Source of the DNA: Lentilactobacillus parakefiri
GTDB lineage: Bacteria; Bacillota; Bacilli; Lactobacillales; Lactobacillaceae
Length of the DNA stretch: 55,542 nt
Assembly: GCF_002157585.1 (NCBI RefSeq)
Contig: NZ_BDGB01000065.1
Coordinates: 1 to 55,542 of the forward strand
Reading direction: 5' to 3'
Shown here: positions 33,838 to 43,210 of the stretch, one piece after another
How positions within the stretch are numbered: the stretch's first letter is position 1
Layout of the letters: the number at the start of each line of letters is the position of its first letter
The notes under the pieces: model-generated
Told to the model about the DNA's origin: nothing
Database searches by the model: none
Seen by the model: only the letters and a program-made list of their open reading frames with translations
Made by a program: the position numbers and the translations under genes

Positions 33838-34686
33838 CTAATCATCCAAAAAATGATTGGCGGTATTTACAAACTCGGTGTAATACTGAAAGATTCCAGC
33901 ATGACCCGCATCAGAATAAATAACGAGCTGGCCATTTGGAAATCTCTTAGCCATGTCTCTAGAATTGGGCGTTGGAACCATTTTATCGTGGTCTCCATTG
34001 GCTACTAAGACCGGCAGCTGATACTTGGACAGATCAGCCGGTTTAGCAGTTCCCCATTCATTAATTGCCTTCAACTGTGCCCGATAGGCCTTCCAACTAA
34101 TTGTTTTATCACGATCGGTCTTTCTTTCCTTCAAACGGTTAAGAAATTCTTTAGCCTTTCGCTTTCCATTAGCGGTTCGGGTAAAGAATAAGTATGTTTT
34201 GACGTCAGTTAATGTAAAAATTGCCTTAACCGAATCTCTATCCGAGATCTTCATAACATTTTCAATTTCTTCCCCACCACGAGGGCCGGTACCCGCCAAG
34301 ATCATCTTTCGTACGAGTTTGGGCGCAACCTCAAGGACTTCTTGAGCCACAAATCCACCCATTGAAAACCCAAGAATATCAACCTTATCAAAGTTTAACG
34401 CCTTAATAAAGGCCACCATATCCTTAGCCATTGAAGCCATAGATGGCGTCACTGTGCCATCTGAAAGTCCAACTCCTTGATAATCAACGGTAAATACCCA
34501 GTGGTTCTTGGCAAGCCCATCAACTACACGCGGATCCCAGTTATCCAAGTTGCCGGATAAGTGGATGAATAAAATAAGTGGAACCCCGGATTTTTCGCCT
34601 AATTCACGATACGCATAAGTAACACCATTGGCAGCTTTAATAAATTTATTTATTACTTTGGCATACGCCTCAGCTGTTTGTTTCAT
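33838..34686 (-). CDS. Alpha/beta hydrolase
   Basis: The 282-aa alpha/beta-fold protein has the nucleophile elbow LGFSMGGFVAQ near residues 108-118, an oxyanion region LFIHLSGNLDNWDPRV, the likely acid Asp in ANGDHDKMVP, and the catalytic His in DAGHAGIFQ. Its layout resembles haloperoxidase/dienelactone-type hydrolases. It is the second gene of the TetR-linked operon. Substrate unknown. Confidence 0.9.
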   Translation of the reverse strand: MKQTAEAYAKVINKFIKAANGVTYAYRELGEKSGVPLILFIHLSGNLDNWDPRVVDGLAKNHWVFTVDYQGVGLSDGTVTPSMASMAKDMVAFIKALNFDKVDILGFSMGGFVAQEVLEVAPKLVRKMILAGTGPRGGEEIENVMKISDRDSVKAIFTLTDVKTYLFFTRTANGKRKAKEFLNRLKERKTDRDKTISWKAYRAQLKAINEWGTAKPADLSKYQLPVLVANGDHDKMVPTPNSRDMAKRFPNGQLVIYSDAGHAGIFQYYTEFVNTANHFLDD

Positions 34687-34713
34687 TATGAAACCTCACG
34701 TTTCTTAGATGAT

Positions 34714-35715
34714 TTAAAATTTGATGACCACTTTTCCCTTAGGGTGACCATTAGCAACCAGATCTAAGGCCTTGCTGATATCATCGATTGTAAAATCAGT
34801 TGGATCAACTGCAGGAACAATGTTATTGTTCTCGATAATTCTGGTCAATTCTCTGAGTTGGCGACCATCACTGCGGACAAAAATAAAGTGATATTCAACG
34901 TTTTTCTTAACGGCAGCTTTATCATACTTCCGGCCCACCATTGTAAATAATAATCGTTTCCATGTTGGGTAGTTATGATCGACCGCAAATCGTTTGTTAG
35001 GACCCACTCGAAGCGACAACAGGCGGCCACCTGGTTTGATGACTGACAACTCTCGATCAAATTCTTTGGGATCTAAAGTATCGATGACATAATCGACGTC
35101 ATTAATAATCTCCCAGTAATTTTCTGTTTCATAACTTAAATACTGATCGGCACCAATTGCTAACGTTCGATCACGGGCATCGGCGTTTCCACTGACAATC
35201 ACTTTTAATCCCATATCTTTTGCAATCGGAATGGCCATTTGCCCAAATGAACCAGAACCACCAGGAATGAAGACCGTCTCCCCTGACTTAGTAGCTAATT
35301 CTTCATGAAGGCCTTGGTACGCGGTCAATCCAGTTAAGGCTGCAGCAGCACCCGTAACCATATCCAGGTTTTTAGGAAGTGGTGCAATCGCATTATGATT
35401 GATTGCAGCATATTCCGCGAAGGCACCAATTTTACTTAATGGTAGTCGGGAATAAATCTCATCACCAACTTTAAAGTCGTCAACGTTCTTAACAACCTTT
35501 TCAACAACGCCAGTTAATTCATTTCCCATGGTTAATGGAAATGAATAATCTTGAACGAATTTCACACTACCAGTACCAATCAACATTTCCAGTGGATTAA
35601 CCGCAGCAACTTTGACTTTGACTAATACTTCATCATCGTTAATAGTTGGTACCGGAATATCGTTAACCTGAACGGTAAAATCTTTAGCATATTTTGTAAT
35701 TTGAGCAGCTTTCAT
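34714..35715 (-). CDS. NADP-dependent MDR oxidoreductase
   Basis: The 333-aa medium-chain dehydrogenase/reductase is zinc-independent, with GNELTGVVEKVVKNVDDF and the nucleotide loop IPGGSGSFGQMAIPIA. The ATG at 35715 follows TGGAGG; an in-frame ATG twelve bases upstream overlaps that site. It is the first gene of a four-gene operon (MDR, hydrolase, SDR, hydrolase), divergent from a TetR gene, with a near-consensus promoter upstream under a large palindrome. It probably reduces an enone, quinone or aldehyde as part of a detoxification set. Confidence 0.9.
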   Translation of the reverse strand: MKAAQITKYAKDFTVQVNDIPVPTINDDEVLVKVKVAAVNPLEMLIGTGSVKFVQDYSFPLTMGNELTGVVEKVVKNVDDFKVGDEIYSRLPLSKIGAFAEYAAINHNAIAPLPKNLDMVTGAAAALTGLTAYQGLHEELATKSGETVFIPGGSGSFGQMAIPIAKDMGLKVIVSGNADARDRTLAIGADQYLSYETENYWEIINDVDYVIDTLDPKEFDRELSVIKPGGRLLSLRVGPNKRFAVDHNYPTWKRLLFTMVGRKYDKAAVKKNVEYHFIFVRSDGRQLRELTRIIENNNIVPAVDPTDFTIDDISKALDLVANGHPKGKVVIKF

Positions 35716-35772
35716 AATGTCCTCCATGAGTCAGAACTTATTCATGTAATTTCAATTTTCTAATTATAAATG

Positions 35773-35801
35773 AGTATAAATCAACTGGTTACAAAAGTCA
35801 A
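35773..35801 (-). promoter_or_regulatory. Promoter of the MDR/hydrolase operon
   Basis: On the minus strand: TTGACT (35796-35801), exactly 17 bp, TATACT (35773-35778). This is close to consensus and the -35 box lies inside the divergent palindrome. Confidence 0.75.
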
Positions 35802-35811
35802 TTTTTGTAAC
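35788..35811. promoter_or_regulatory. TetR operator between divergent genes
   Basis: Perfect 9-bp arms GTTACAAAA and TTTTGTAAC are separated by GTCAAT. Symmetry continues outward with a few mismatches over about 40 bp (35781-35819). It covers the -35 boxes of both divergent promoters, so one bound dimer, or two, could silence both the operon and the regulator gene. Confidence 0.75.
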
Positions 35812-35833
35812 AATTTGATCTTTATGTTAGAAT
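35805..35833 (+). promoter_or_regulatory. Promoter of the TetR gene at 35890
   Basis: TTGTAA (35805-35810), 17 bp, TAGAAT (35828-35833) with an upstream TG. Its -35 overlaps the right half of the palindrome. Confidence 0.6.
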
Positions 35834-35889
35834 AACAGAAAGAATTTATTCGTGGCAGGAAACCAAAATAGTTGGTTAGAGGAAATATG

Positions 35890-36438
35890 ATGGAAAAAAT
35901 AACAAACGAAAAGATCATCAGCACAGCTGAAAAATTGATCAATGAAAAGCAGACATCCGATATCACCTTATCGCAAATTGCCGATGAACTAGACGTTACT
36001 CATGCCGCAATCTACAAGCACTTCAAGAATAAGCAGGATCTTTGGGAAGAAGTTGCCAAAACGTGGCTAAATCGCTTGGTTGCCGAAGAGGTTGCCAGAA
36101 ATCCCCAACACCCGGCAACAAAGGAGGAACAACTTCATGATTGGCTTTGGGCATTTGTTAATGCTAAGAAGCGGGCCTACAATGAAAATCCACAAATGTT
36201 TGTTTTAAATACCGAATATGTTGACAACAGTCCCTTTGCGTTAAGATCCGTTCTCACAAATTCCTATCAGATTATCGACAACATAATGGCCTATCATGAT
36301 AAAAATCTTGAACGCGCCGAGGCAATTTTATCGGCATTTGCGGTGTTTTCCCTGCCCAACTTCAAAGAATCTTGGAATCGGCCCGACTACCAGGATCGTT
36401 TCGAAAGAATTTGGGGGTTGATCCGAAAGGGGATCTAA
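35890..36438 (+). CDS. TetR-family regulator (divergent from the MDR operon)
   Basis: The 182-aa protein has an N-terminal HTH (TSDITLSQIADELDVTHAAI, key words QIADEL and IYKHFKNKQDLWEEV) and a ligand domain. The second ATG (35890) is preferred because AGAGGAAAT then sits at the usual 7 nt; the first ATG three bases earlier is also possible. It probably represses the divergent oxidoreductase operon and itself through the palindrome at 35788-35811. Inducer unknown. Confidence 0.92.
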   Translation: MEKITNEKIISTAEKLINEKQTSDITLSQIADELDVTHAAIYKHFKNKQDLWEEVAKTWLNRLVAEEVARNPQHPATKEEQLHDWLWAFVNAKKRAYNENPQMFVLNTEYVDNSPFALRSVLTNSYQIIDNIMAYHDKNLERAEAILSAFAVFSLPNFKESWNRPDYQDRFERIWGLIRKGI

Positions 36439-36531
36439 ATACAGACTTACCGCATTGTTTCTACTTAAGCTGTTCGAAGAGAGATGACGTTCAATCCAAC
36501 ACACGATCCAACTCACTAATTAACTAAAACC

Positions 36532-36567
36532 AAAAAATGGAACCGGATTTTTTCCGGCCCCACTTTT
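36532..36567. terminator. Bidirectional terminator
   Basis: AAAATGGAACCGG faces CCGGCCCCACTTTT around TTTTTT. It lies between the convergent TetR and transporter genes and has A/T runs on both sides. Confidence 0.65.
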
Positions 36568-36656
36568 GTTTTATACATGTGCTCAATCTAAACTGCTGGG
36601 GTGCAGGTTCAATTTAGGCACAAGTTTTTGCAACCAAATTTGTAAATATGAAATGC

Positions 36657-37994
36657 TTATTCAGCATCCCGGCCACCAATCTTTGCACGATCTTCTTTGA
36701 TGCAGAGAACCAGCAATGCACCAACAAGGGCGATGATTGAGAGGATTAGCAGGATTGGCATGTATTGCTTACCAACCATGTCGAACAGAATAGCACCTAA
36801 TACAGGAGCAAGAATCTGAGCACCAGTGTTGGCAAAGTTCAAGATACCAAGGTCCTTAGCGGAGTTCTCTGGGTTAGGCAAAACTTCAAGGTTCAAAGCT
36901 TGGTCAACTGAGAAGAAGATTCCGGCACCAGTACCGGCAACAATTCCGTACCAGATCATTGAACCGGGAACCCGGAATACGAATGGCAAAATAGTTCCGA
37001 TAGCGGTTAATACGGCTGAGAAGGCAACTGGCCACTTACGAGTTCTAATTTTATCCGAAACACCACCGGCAGTTGATGAGAAGATGATGGCAGTAATCAT
37101 CGTGGCAGTCCCCATGTATGAAATGTACTGGCCGGCTTCACTACTTGCCAGACCCATCCCACTTGTCAACACGAACACTTGATAAGTACCAAATGCGGTA
37201 ACGGCAATGTTGATCATCATCTTATCGAAGAGGGCAAGATAGAAGTTACGAACATGGTGAATTGGGAAGATAAATGCTTGAACAAAACCATTCCAGTCAA
37301 GGCGTTGCTTTGGCATCCCCAAGCTGGACTTTTCATGCATAATCATCGCAGCAACAGGTCCAGAAATTAACATCATGATAGCTAATACATAGTAACCGGT
37401 GTTAACCAAACCAGGATTAGCAGTGCTCAAGAAACGGCCACCAATAACTGGTCCACCATACTGACCAATCACATAACCAATAGCATAAATTGATGAGATC
37501 GTCCCACGGTGAGCGGGTGCAACACGGTCGGCAATAACGGCGATTAATGGTGCAACAATCATGTTAATGAATGTTTGAATCAAGCACCATAATACGATAA
37601 AAATTGGTAATTGTGACTTGTTGTTGACCATCCCAAGACCAACCATCACGGCGGCCGTTAATACTGATCCTACGACAATCCAAGGTGTCCGACGACCCCA
37701 ACGTGAACGGGTCAAATCAGATAAGGCACCAATGATAATCGTCGTAATGGTTAACGTAACGGCACCTAACGTCCCAAGTAAAGCGAGGAAGTTGTTAACT
37801 TGACTCCCAGGGCCACCAAAAATGTTAGCCAGCTTCTGTGGGTTTAAAACAGAGTTTAATCCCATAAATGGTGCTAACCAGAGTAACGCACCAAGACCAA
37901 CAGCGATTCCAATGTACACTGGCGTTTTAGGCTGTTGCGCATTCGTTGTACTTGCAGACCAGGTACCGTCTGCATTTGGTTTATTTTCTTTCAA
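36657..37994 (-). CDS. MFS sugar transporter beside beta-galactosidase
   Basis: This 445-aa protein has 12 hydrophobic segments and an MFS motif A variant GALSDLTRSRWGRRTPW. It resembles the SLC45/GPH-like sugar porters found next to GH42 beta-galactosidase genes. It would import a galactoside or oligosaccharide by cation symport. The start is TTG, preceded by AGAGAGG about 9 nt upstream. It begins 24 bp after the beta-galactosidase stop, so the two form an operon. Sugar specificity is inferred from context only. Confidence 0.88.
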   Translation of the reverse strand: MKENKPNADGTWSASTTNAQQPKTPVYIGIAVGLGALLWLAPFMGLNSVLNPQKLANIFGGPGSQVNNFLALLGTLGAVTLTITTIIIGALSDLTRSRWGRRTPWIVVGSVLTAAVMVGLGMVNNKSQLPIFIVLWCLIQTFINMIVAPLIAVIADRVAPAHRGTISSIYAIGYVIGQYGGPVIGGRFLSTANPGLVNTGYYVLAIMMLISGPVAAMIMHEKSSLGMPKQRLDWNGFVQAFIFPIHHVRNFYLALFDKMMINIAVTAFGTYQVFVLTSGMGLASSEAGQYISYMGTATMITAIIFSSTAGGVSDKIRTRKWPVAFSAVLTAIGTILPFVFRVPGSMIWYGIVAGTGAGIFFSVDQALNLEVLPNPENSAKDLGILNFANTGAQILAPVLGAILFDMVGKQYMPILLILSIIALVGALLVLCIKEDRAKIGGRDAE

Positions 37995-38018
37995 TGTTCC
38001 GTACCTCTCTTTTCGAAA

Positions 38019-40088
38019 TTATTTTGTAGATTTGAAAATTTTTACTGACCAAGGATCAAGGTCGAAGTGATCTCCTGATGACAGGGTCGTCCCATCTTCA
38101 AGTTCTTTTCCAGATTCTGATTTAAATGTTACTTGCTGCTTTTCTTGAGAATAGTTGAAGTAGAAATTTAATGTTGCGCCATCTTTAGTCTCCAGACGTT
38201 TATTAATGATTGGGAAAGTCTGTTCCTGCCTAGAGGTCCATAAATCAACGTCCTTCAAGACGTACTTGTACAATTCTGTGATCGATTTTTCGTTCAAATA
38301 TGAACCAGCATAGAAGGCTTTACCCTTACCGTATTGGTTTTCGGTAATCGCAGCATACTTACCCCAATATGGGTGGTCGTATGTTGCAAGTGCTTTACCA
38401 GTGGTTGGGGTCAAAAGTTCCGCCCAATACTTAACCGGTTGTGCCTGGATGCCTTTAAGTTCCTCAGTTCCAGTAATCGTCATATCTTTTGCAGGCTTAC
38501 CGGTTCCATAGTTGCGATCTGGTTCAACAAATAATTCGTATTCTGTTCCCACAGCTTTAGAGATAAGTGCTGGTTGAACTTCAGTACGGACTTTAACATC
38601 TTGATTGGTAAATCCTGAACGGAATGAGTAAACAATGTTACCGCCGTTCTTAACAAAATCATTCAACTGTTCAAGCTGCTCGTCAGTTGCTGAGTAAAGC
38701 ATTGGCACAATTAATAAATCATAATTATCATTGCTAATTCTTGGGTCGCCGATTTGACGAATATCGGCTTCCACATTCAACTTGTACAGTGGATCGTAGT
38801 ATGCACGTAAAACGTCGTTGTACTGGTGCTCGCCGGTCTTGTCGAAGATCGTATTCTTATATGGGAACCAATCAACCGCACTTAATGCTTGGTTGCTGAC
38901 GACAAACGCTACTCGGTTATTCTTATGAGTCTCCAAGAAGTTATCGCCAATCTCACTGAGTTCCTTCCCAATTGTTTTAGCTTCGTTATAGACAGGGTTT
39001 GGCTGGTAATTGTGACCCAACAATCCCTTCCAATACGTTTCAAAACCATTGGAGGTTGATGCCCAGTGCCAGTAGCTCACCATGTTGGCACCTGATGCAA
39101 CGTGTGAAAAGGCCTGCAATTTTAACTGGCCGGGATATGGAACCCAATGTCTGAACGCCTGGGCTTCAGTTTCCATGACAATGTAGTTTTGGTCCTTTGT
39201 TGAACGAGCAAGGTCACCGACAAAAGCGATTTCAATTCCGGTTAAGTTGTCCTGAGTTGGGTGGTAAATATCCACAGCCGTTACGTCAAAGGCTTTAGAT
39301 ATTTCAAAGTGGTTGGCGTCCGGGTTAATCCCAAACGATCCCTTCCGCCACTCCATATCGAAGTTATTGGTAACAAACTGGTCTGCCCGCTTATACTGAT
39401 TAACAAGATTAACTTGCCAACCTAAGAAATCGGTTACAAGAGTTCGTTTAAATTCTTCAAAGGCAGATCCCAGACTGCCATTGATTGTAGAGTTGATTGG
39501 TGGGAAGTCCTCCCAAGCATTAATGCGATTACTCCAGTAATCCAAGCCATAAGCGTGGTTTAATTTGTCTAAATCACCATTGAACTTCTTTTTCAGCCAT
39601 TTCTGGAAGGCAATGTAGACATTCTGGCTGCTGGTATCAAAATGCTTGGTTTCATTATCAACTTGGAAACCGATTACATTTGGTTTGTCAGCTGTTCTTT
39701 CAATCATCTTACGAATAATTCTTTCGCAAAGCGCTCTAAACGTTGGATTAGAAATATCAAAGACCTGTCGTGGACCGTATTCGTGTTTCCCGGTCTTATC
39801 AGTCAACATCACTTCAGGATATTCTTTAGCCATCCAAGTTGGAATGGCATAAGTTGGGGTTCCAACAATTACTTTAATTCCAGCTTCTTGCATCGCGTCG
39901 ATAACCTTGTCCAGCTTGGTGAAATCGAAAATGCCTTCTTGGGGTTCATAGGTGCTCCAAGTACTTTCACCAATTCGGACGACGTTAATGTTGGCATCCT
40001 TCATCATTTGAATATCCTTATCGAGTCGTTCATATGGCAGATATTCGTAGTAGTATGCTGCGCCATACAAAAAGTTTTTAAAGTTCAT
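38019..40088 (-). CDS. Beta-galactosidase, GH42
   Basis: The 689-aa protein has the GH42 start (FLYGAAYYYEYLPYERLDKDIQMM shortened to GAAYYYEYLP), acid/base Glu in QVDNETKHFD near residue 147, nucleophile Glu in VMETEAQAFRHW near 310, a trimerisation domain, and a C-terminal beta domain. It hydrolyses beta-galactosides, often plant or arabinogalacto-oligosaccharides rather than lactose. TAGGAGGATC precedes the ATG. A cre box lies about 40 bp upstream, and the AraC regulator is divergent. It heads the operon with the transporter. Confidence 0.96.
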   Translation of the reverse strand: MNFKNFLYGAAYYYEYLPYERLDKDIQMMKDANINVVRIGESTWSTYEPQEGIFDFTKLDKVIDAMQEAGIKVIVGTPTYAIPTWMAKEYPEVMLTDKTGKHEYGPRQVFDISNPTFRALCERIIRKMIERTADKPNVIGFQVDNETKHFDTSSQNVYIAFQKWLKKKFNGDLDKLNHAYGLDYWSNRINAWEDFPPINSTINGSLGSAFEEFKRTLVTDFLGWQVNLVNQYKRADQFVTNNFDMEWRKGSFGINPDANHFEISKAFDVTAVDIYHPTQDNLTGIEIAFVGDLARSTKDQNYIVMETEAQAFRHWVPYPGQLKLQAFSHVASGANMVSYWHWASTSNGFETYWKGLLGHNYQPNPVYNEAKTIGKELSEIGDNFLETHKNNRVAFVVSNQALSAVDWFPYKNTIFDKTGEHQYNDVLRAYYDPLYKLNVEADIRQIGDPRISNDNYDLLIVPMLYSATDEQLEQLNDFVKNGGNIVYSFRSGFTNQDVKVRTEVQPALISKAVGTEYELFVEPDRNYGTGKPAKDMTITGTEELKGIQAQPVKYWAELLTPTTGKALATYDHPYWGKYAAITENQYGKGKAFYAGSYLNEKSITELYKYVLKDVDLWTSRQEQTFPIINKRLETKDGATLNFYFNYSQEKQQVTFKSESGKELEDGTTLSSGDHFDLDPWSVKIFKSTK

Positions 40089-40125
40089 GTGAATGATCCT
40101 CCTAAGTTAAATTTGGTCCTTGATG

Positions 40126-40141
40126 TGGAAAGCGCTTTCTT
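40126..40141. promoter_or_regulatory. cre site upstream of the beta-galactosidase gene
   Basis: TGGAAAGCGCTTTCTT contains the perfect palindrome GAAAGCGCTTTC and fits the catabolite-responsive element consensus. It lies between the start codon and the probable promoter, where bound CcpA would block transcription in the presence of preferred sugars. Confidence 0.82.
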
Positions 40142-40270
40142 CATCGGTTCTTATTATGCAATATTACTTAGCCGATGTATATTCCACCATCAACTTTAAG
40201 TTTATCCAAATATGACCTATAATAAACACAACATTTAATATCTGGTTGCTTTTCGGATGGAGGAAAACTG

Positions 40271-41161
40271 ATGGATTTTTTAAAAAATGCCAAACGATTG
40301 CCGGTAATCGACTGGAATCTCACCTTTTTTGGCGCCCATGAACAGAAGGTTGATACTGATTGGATTGTTCCAGTGGAAAAGCACTACGCCTTTGAATGTA
40401 TCTTCGTCCTTGAGGGTGAGGAATTTGCCAATATCCACTCTGAAGACTATACACTTAGTGCCGGAGATTTCTTCGTCATTCCCCCGGAGTTTCTTCACCA
40501 AGTATCTGCTGGTAAGGGATTAAAGTACTTCTGCTTTCACTTTGATATTGATGATCCGAGTCTGAAGGTTCAACTCATCCAAGGCCTCAAGTACTATTAC
40601 CCCAAAGCTTCTTCCCTATGTAAAAAGATAACGCCCCATCTTTTCAAGCTCGACTCTTTAGTGGCAGACACGTCATATGATTTCAACACAAAAATGGTGA
40701 TTCAAATCGAATTATCCAAAATTCTCCAATTGTTCTACTATACCGCAACCAACGACACCACTGAAAGTTCTTCCACACAGGCTGAATACTCTAGAATCAT
40801 CGCTGATTATATGAAAAGTAAGTTAACCAACCAGGTGTTGGGCTACATCAAGAATGGCTATCTGCCGGATGAAAAAGCGGTGATCGTTGAAGATGCAATT
40901 TCCAACGCCGGCCTGAGCAGTGGCTATGGCTTTAGAATTTTTAAGCAGACATTCGGGATTTCACCACGTGAGTACTTATCTAAGCTCAAAGTAAATGAAG
41001 CGAAGAAGTTGCTAATGAAGCCACGTTACTCAATCAGTGACATTGGATCCTCCCTCGGGTATAGCAGCCTTGCGAACTTTAGCCGTCAGTTCAAACGATG
41101 GACGAATCTATCTCCACACGAATTTCGCAAACAATCAAAGATATCAATTCGAACCCACTGA
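40271..41161 (+). CDS. AraC-family transcriptional regulator
   Basis: The 296-aa protein has an N-terminal cupin-like sensing domain (HYAFECIFVLEGEEFANIH and LSAGDFFVIPPEFLHQV, residues about 37-75) and a C-terminal double HTH (SSGYGFRIFKQTFGISPREYL; SISDIGSSLGYSSLANFSRQFKRW as key words DIGSSLGYSS and FSRQFKRW). It is divergent from the GH42 operon and probably activates it in response to a galactoside. GATGGAGG lies before the ATG. A terminator follows. Confidence 0.94.
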   Translation: MDFLKNAKRLPVIDWNLTFFGAHEQKVDTDWIVPVEKHYAFECIFVLEGEEFANIHSEDYTLSAGDFFVIPPEFLHQVSAGKGLKYFCFHFDIDDPSLKVQLIQGLKYYYPKASSLCKKITPHLFKLDSLVADTSYDFNTKMVIQIELSKILQLFYYTATNDTTESSSTQAEYSRIIADYMKSKLTNQVLGYIKNGYLPDEKAVIVEDAISNAGLSSGYGFRIFKQTFGISPREYLSKLKVNEAKKLLMKPRYSISDIGSSLGYSSLANFSRQFKRWTNLSPHEFRKQSKISIRTH

Positions 41162-41220
41162 AATATCATATAATGATAACTTTAGAGCACCTTTTGCATG
41201 CTAACTATAGATAAAAAAAC

Positions 41221-41269
41221 ACCAATCTAGTTACAGGACTAATTACTTGTAACCAAATTGGTACTTTTC
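41221..41269 (+). terminator. Terminator after the AraC gene
   Basis: ACCAATCTAGTTACA pairs with TGTAACCAAATTGGT (two mismatches), followed by ACTTTTCT. Confidence 0.75.
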
Positions 41270-41347
41270 TATACATGCCTATTAATATTTATTCACTAAA
41301 ATTGTGAGGTAAGACAATGGCTTGCAAACCGTCCTCTTACCCGGATT

Positions 41348-41887
41348 TCAGTTATGAACTTTAATTGTTAAATGTCGGGTCATTCTCCGCACGGTCCCTG
41401 CTGCCCGATCGGCATTAATTTGGGTCACAATCCTGTTGATCGCGACGGTAGCGTGTTGATCCTCATCTGATGCAGCCGTATGCACCTCAAAACTATGGTA
41501 AGTCACGCGATGATCCTTGCTAATTTCAAACCAATTTGGCGTAAGCTGCTTTTCTTGATCGCCAATGTTCTGATCAGGCCAAACCAGGTACTGCCACTTG
41601 CCGGCTTTTTGATATCTTTCGACTTGCCAGCCGGCCTTAAAATCAGCCACTTCCTGCCAGCGCTGAATATGAAGGTGCTTGATTGCGAAGTAAATAATCG
41701 CACTATCTCGCATTTTAGGATGCTGGTAAAACATCTTGGTAGACAGGGGCAAGTATGACCGCCTAACTACCGGTGTTTCACTGGCTCGGCGGTGTTTCTG
41801 TTGGGGTTGGAAAGCCCAGGTGCCAACCAGCGTGGCAACGAGGATGACAAGCAGACTGCTTATCATGATCACCTTTTTGTGGGTCAC
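41348..41887 (-). CDS. Membrane-anchored hypothetical protein (179 aa)
   Basis: One N-terminal membrane helix (VIMISSLLVILVATLVGTW, residues about 6-24) is followed by a basic linker and an external domain of about 140 aa rich in Trp, His and Lys. It looks like a signal-anchored extracellular protein. The start is GTG with AGGAG nine bases upstream; the nearby ATG opens a two-codon frame only. Family not recognised; monocistronic. Confidence 0.75.
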   Translation of the reverse strand: MTHKKVIMISSLLVILVATLVGTWAFQPQQKHRRASETPVVRRSYLPLSTKMFYQHPKMRDSAIIYFAIKHLHIQRWQEVADFKAGWQVERYQKAGKWQYLVWPDQNIGDQEKQLTPNWFEISKDHRVTYHSFEVHTAASDEDQHATVAINRIVTQINADRAAGTVRRMTRHLTIKVHN

Positions 41888-41979
41888 GTCATGATTCTCC
41901 TAACTGAGACAACGTTTTAGGTAACAAAATCTAACGGTGAAGTTACCAAAAAACACAGCAGTCTCATCTTTCACCTACT

Positions 41980-42765
41980 CTATCGATAAAGTTCCGGCCG
42001 TCGATCGGCAAATACCGGCATAAAGCCACGGGCATCGTCGGTTTCCTTAGTGTCAATCGTAAATACTTTTAATTGGGGCTCATCGTTCAGTGTCACAATC
42101 TCCTCGCCCATTGGATTGTAAATCCCGGAATGACCGCCAAATGGATTGTCAGGATCACTGCCGACTCGGTTCACGGCCACGACAAAGCTTTGGTTTTCAA
42201 TTGCCCGAGCGGCCAGTAGTCGTCGCCACTGAGGGATTCGCGAAGTTGGCCACTCAGCTGGAACAAATAGGATCCGACTATCGTCCAGGCTCAGGGTCCG
42301 CAGCCATTCAGGAAAACGAATGTCGTAGCAAATCACGCTGGCGGCGTTGACACCCTTAATCTGAAAGTGATCTTCTTCAACCCCGGCTGCTAAATACTGA
42401 TCCTCATGCATCAACCCAAATAGATGAACCTTGTCATAAGTCGTCAACAGTTTGCCGTCAGACCCGAAGATGTAAGTCGTATTGTAGAACGCACCATTCT
42501 TTTCAGTTGAGACTGAACCGCCATGAATGGTCATTTGATACTTCTTGGCCAATTCTCCCAATAAAGTCTGTGTCTGCTGACCGTTCTTATCGGCCACCTT
42601 GTCTAAACGGGTCAAATCGTAGCCGGTATTCCACATTTCTGGAAAGACAACGATATCTGCGCGTTGTTCGGCGGCTTTTTGAACATTTGGTTCGATTTGA
42701 GCAAAGTTTTTATCCGGATTGCCGAATTTAATATCAAGCTGTGCCAACGCAATTTTTATCTTCAT
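41980..42765 (-). CDS. Carbon-nitrogen hydrolase (nitrilase superfamily, omega-amidase-like)
   Basis: The 261-aa protein has the nitrilase triad: Glu in VVFPEMWNTG, Lys in TYDKVHLFG and Cys in SVICYDIRFPEW. Length and motifs fit the omega-amidase/YafV branch, which deaminates ketoglutaramate or ketosuccinamate, for example in methionine salvage. The ATG at 42765 follows AGGGGGAC; an upstream in-frame ATG lacks that spacing. It stands near a SemiSWEET gene on the same strand, separated by a terminator. Substrate inferred from family only. Confidence 0.9.
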   Translation of the reverse strand: MKIKIALAQLDIKFGNPDKNFAQIEPNVQKAAEQRADIVVFPEMWNTGYDLTRLDKVADKNGQQTQTLLGELAKKYQMTIHGGSVSTEKNGAFYNTTYIFGSDGKLLTTYDKVHLFGLMHEDQYLAAGVEEDHFQIKGVNAASVICYDIRFPEWLRTLSLDDSRILFVPAEWPTSRIPQWRRLLAARAIENQSFVVAVNRVGSDPDNPFGGHSGIYNPMGEEIVTLNDEPQLKVFTIDTKETDDARGFMPVFADRRPELYR

Positions 42766-42801
42766 GTGACCGTCCCCCTGCATTTTTGAAAATTATACAA
42801 T

Positions 42802-42837
42802 AAAAAAGCACATTCACCAATGCTGGCAATGTGCTTT
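42802..42837 (-). terminator. Terminator after the SemiSWEET gene
   Basis: On the minus strand, AAAGCACATT and AATGTGCTTT form the stem, followed by TTTTTA. It lies 8 bp past the stop codon at 42845. Confidence 0.85.
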
Positions 42838-42844
42838 GACGACC

Positions 42845-43156
42845 TTACATAATTGCGGTCATTGCGGCGATCAACCCAAATATAACGCCGGGCACATCGG
42901 CCACAATTAAAATCCAATCCCGCTTTGGCTTGACCCAGCCATAGGCAACCCAGAGTGCCGCGTTAATCGAAGCACAGAAAGGCTGAATAAATGACGTTGG
43001 CTGACCATTCAGATTTTGTAAGATCTCCCCTATGTATGAAATATACATAATCATATTGGCAATTGTTGCGATATCGCCAATGATCTTTTCCTCACTGAAT
43101 ACATGGTTACTCTCGTGTAGTTGATGACCACCAGGGTGACTCAACTGGTTTTGCAC
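42845..43156 (-). CDS. SemiSWEET-family sugar transporter
   Basis: The 103-aa protein has three hydrophobic helices (about residues 27-45, 55-73 and 80-101) with the PQ-loop/SWEET text MYISYIGEILQNLNGQPTSF and SINAALWVAYGWVKPKRDW. Three-helix SemiSWEETs dimerise to facilitate sugar diffusion. The start is GTG with GGAGGG six bases upstream. The N-terminal 25 residues are hydrophilic and unusually long. Sugar unknown. Confidence 0.87.
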   Translation of the reverse strand: MQNQLSHPGGHQLHESNHVFSEEKIIGDIATIANMIMYISYIGEILQNLNGQPTSFIQPFCASINAALWVAYGWVKPKRDWILIVADVPGVIFGLIAAMTAIM

Positions 43157-43210
43157 ACTAATCCCTCCAATTTCTCTTGGTTCAGTGATACCATACTCAC
43201 CAAGAGAATA

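Noticed and set aside
39642-40199. 185-codon ORF antisense to the beta-galactosidase gene
   Set aside because: It is a shadow of the GH42 gene and crosses its promoter and cre site.
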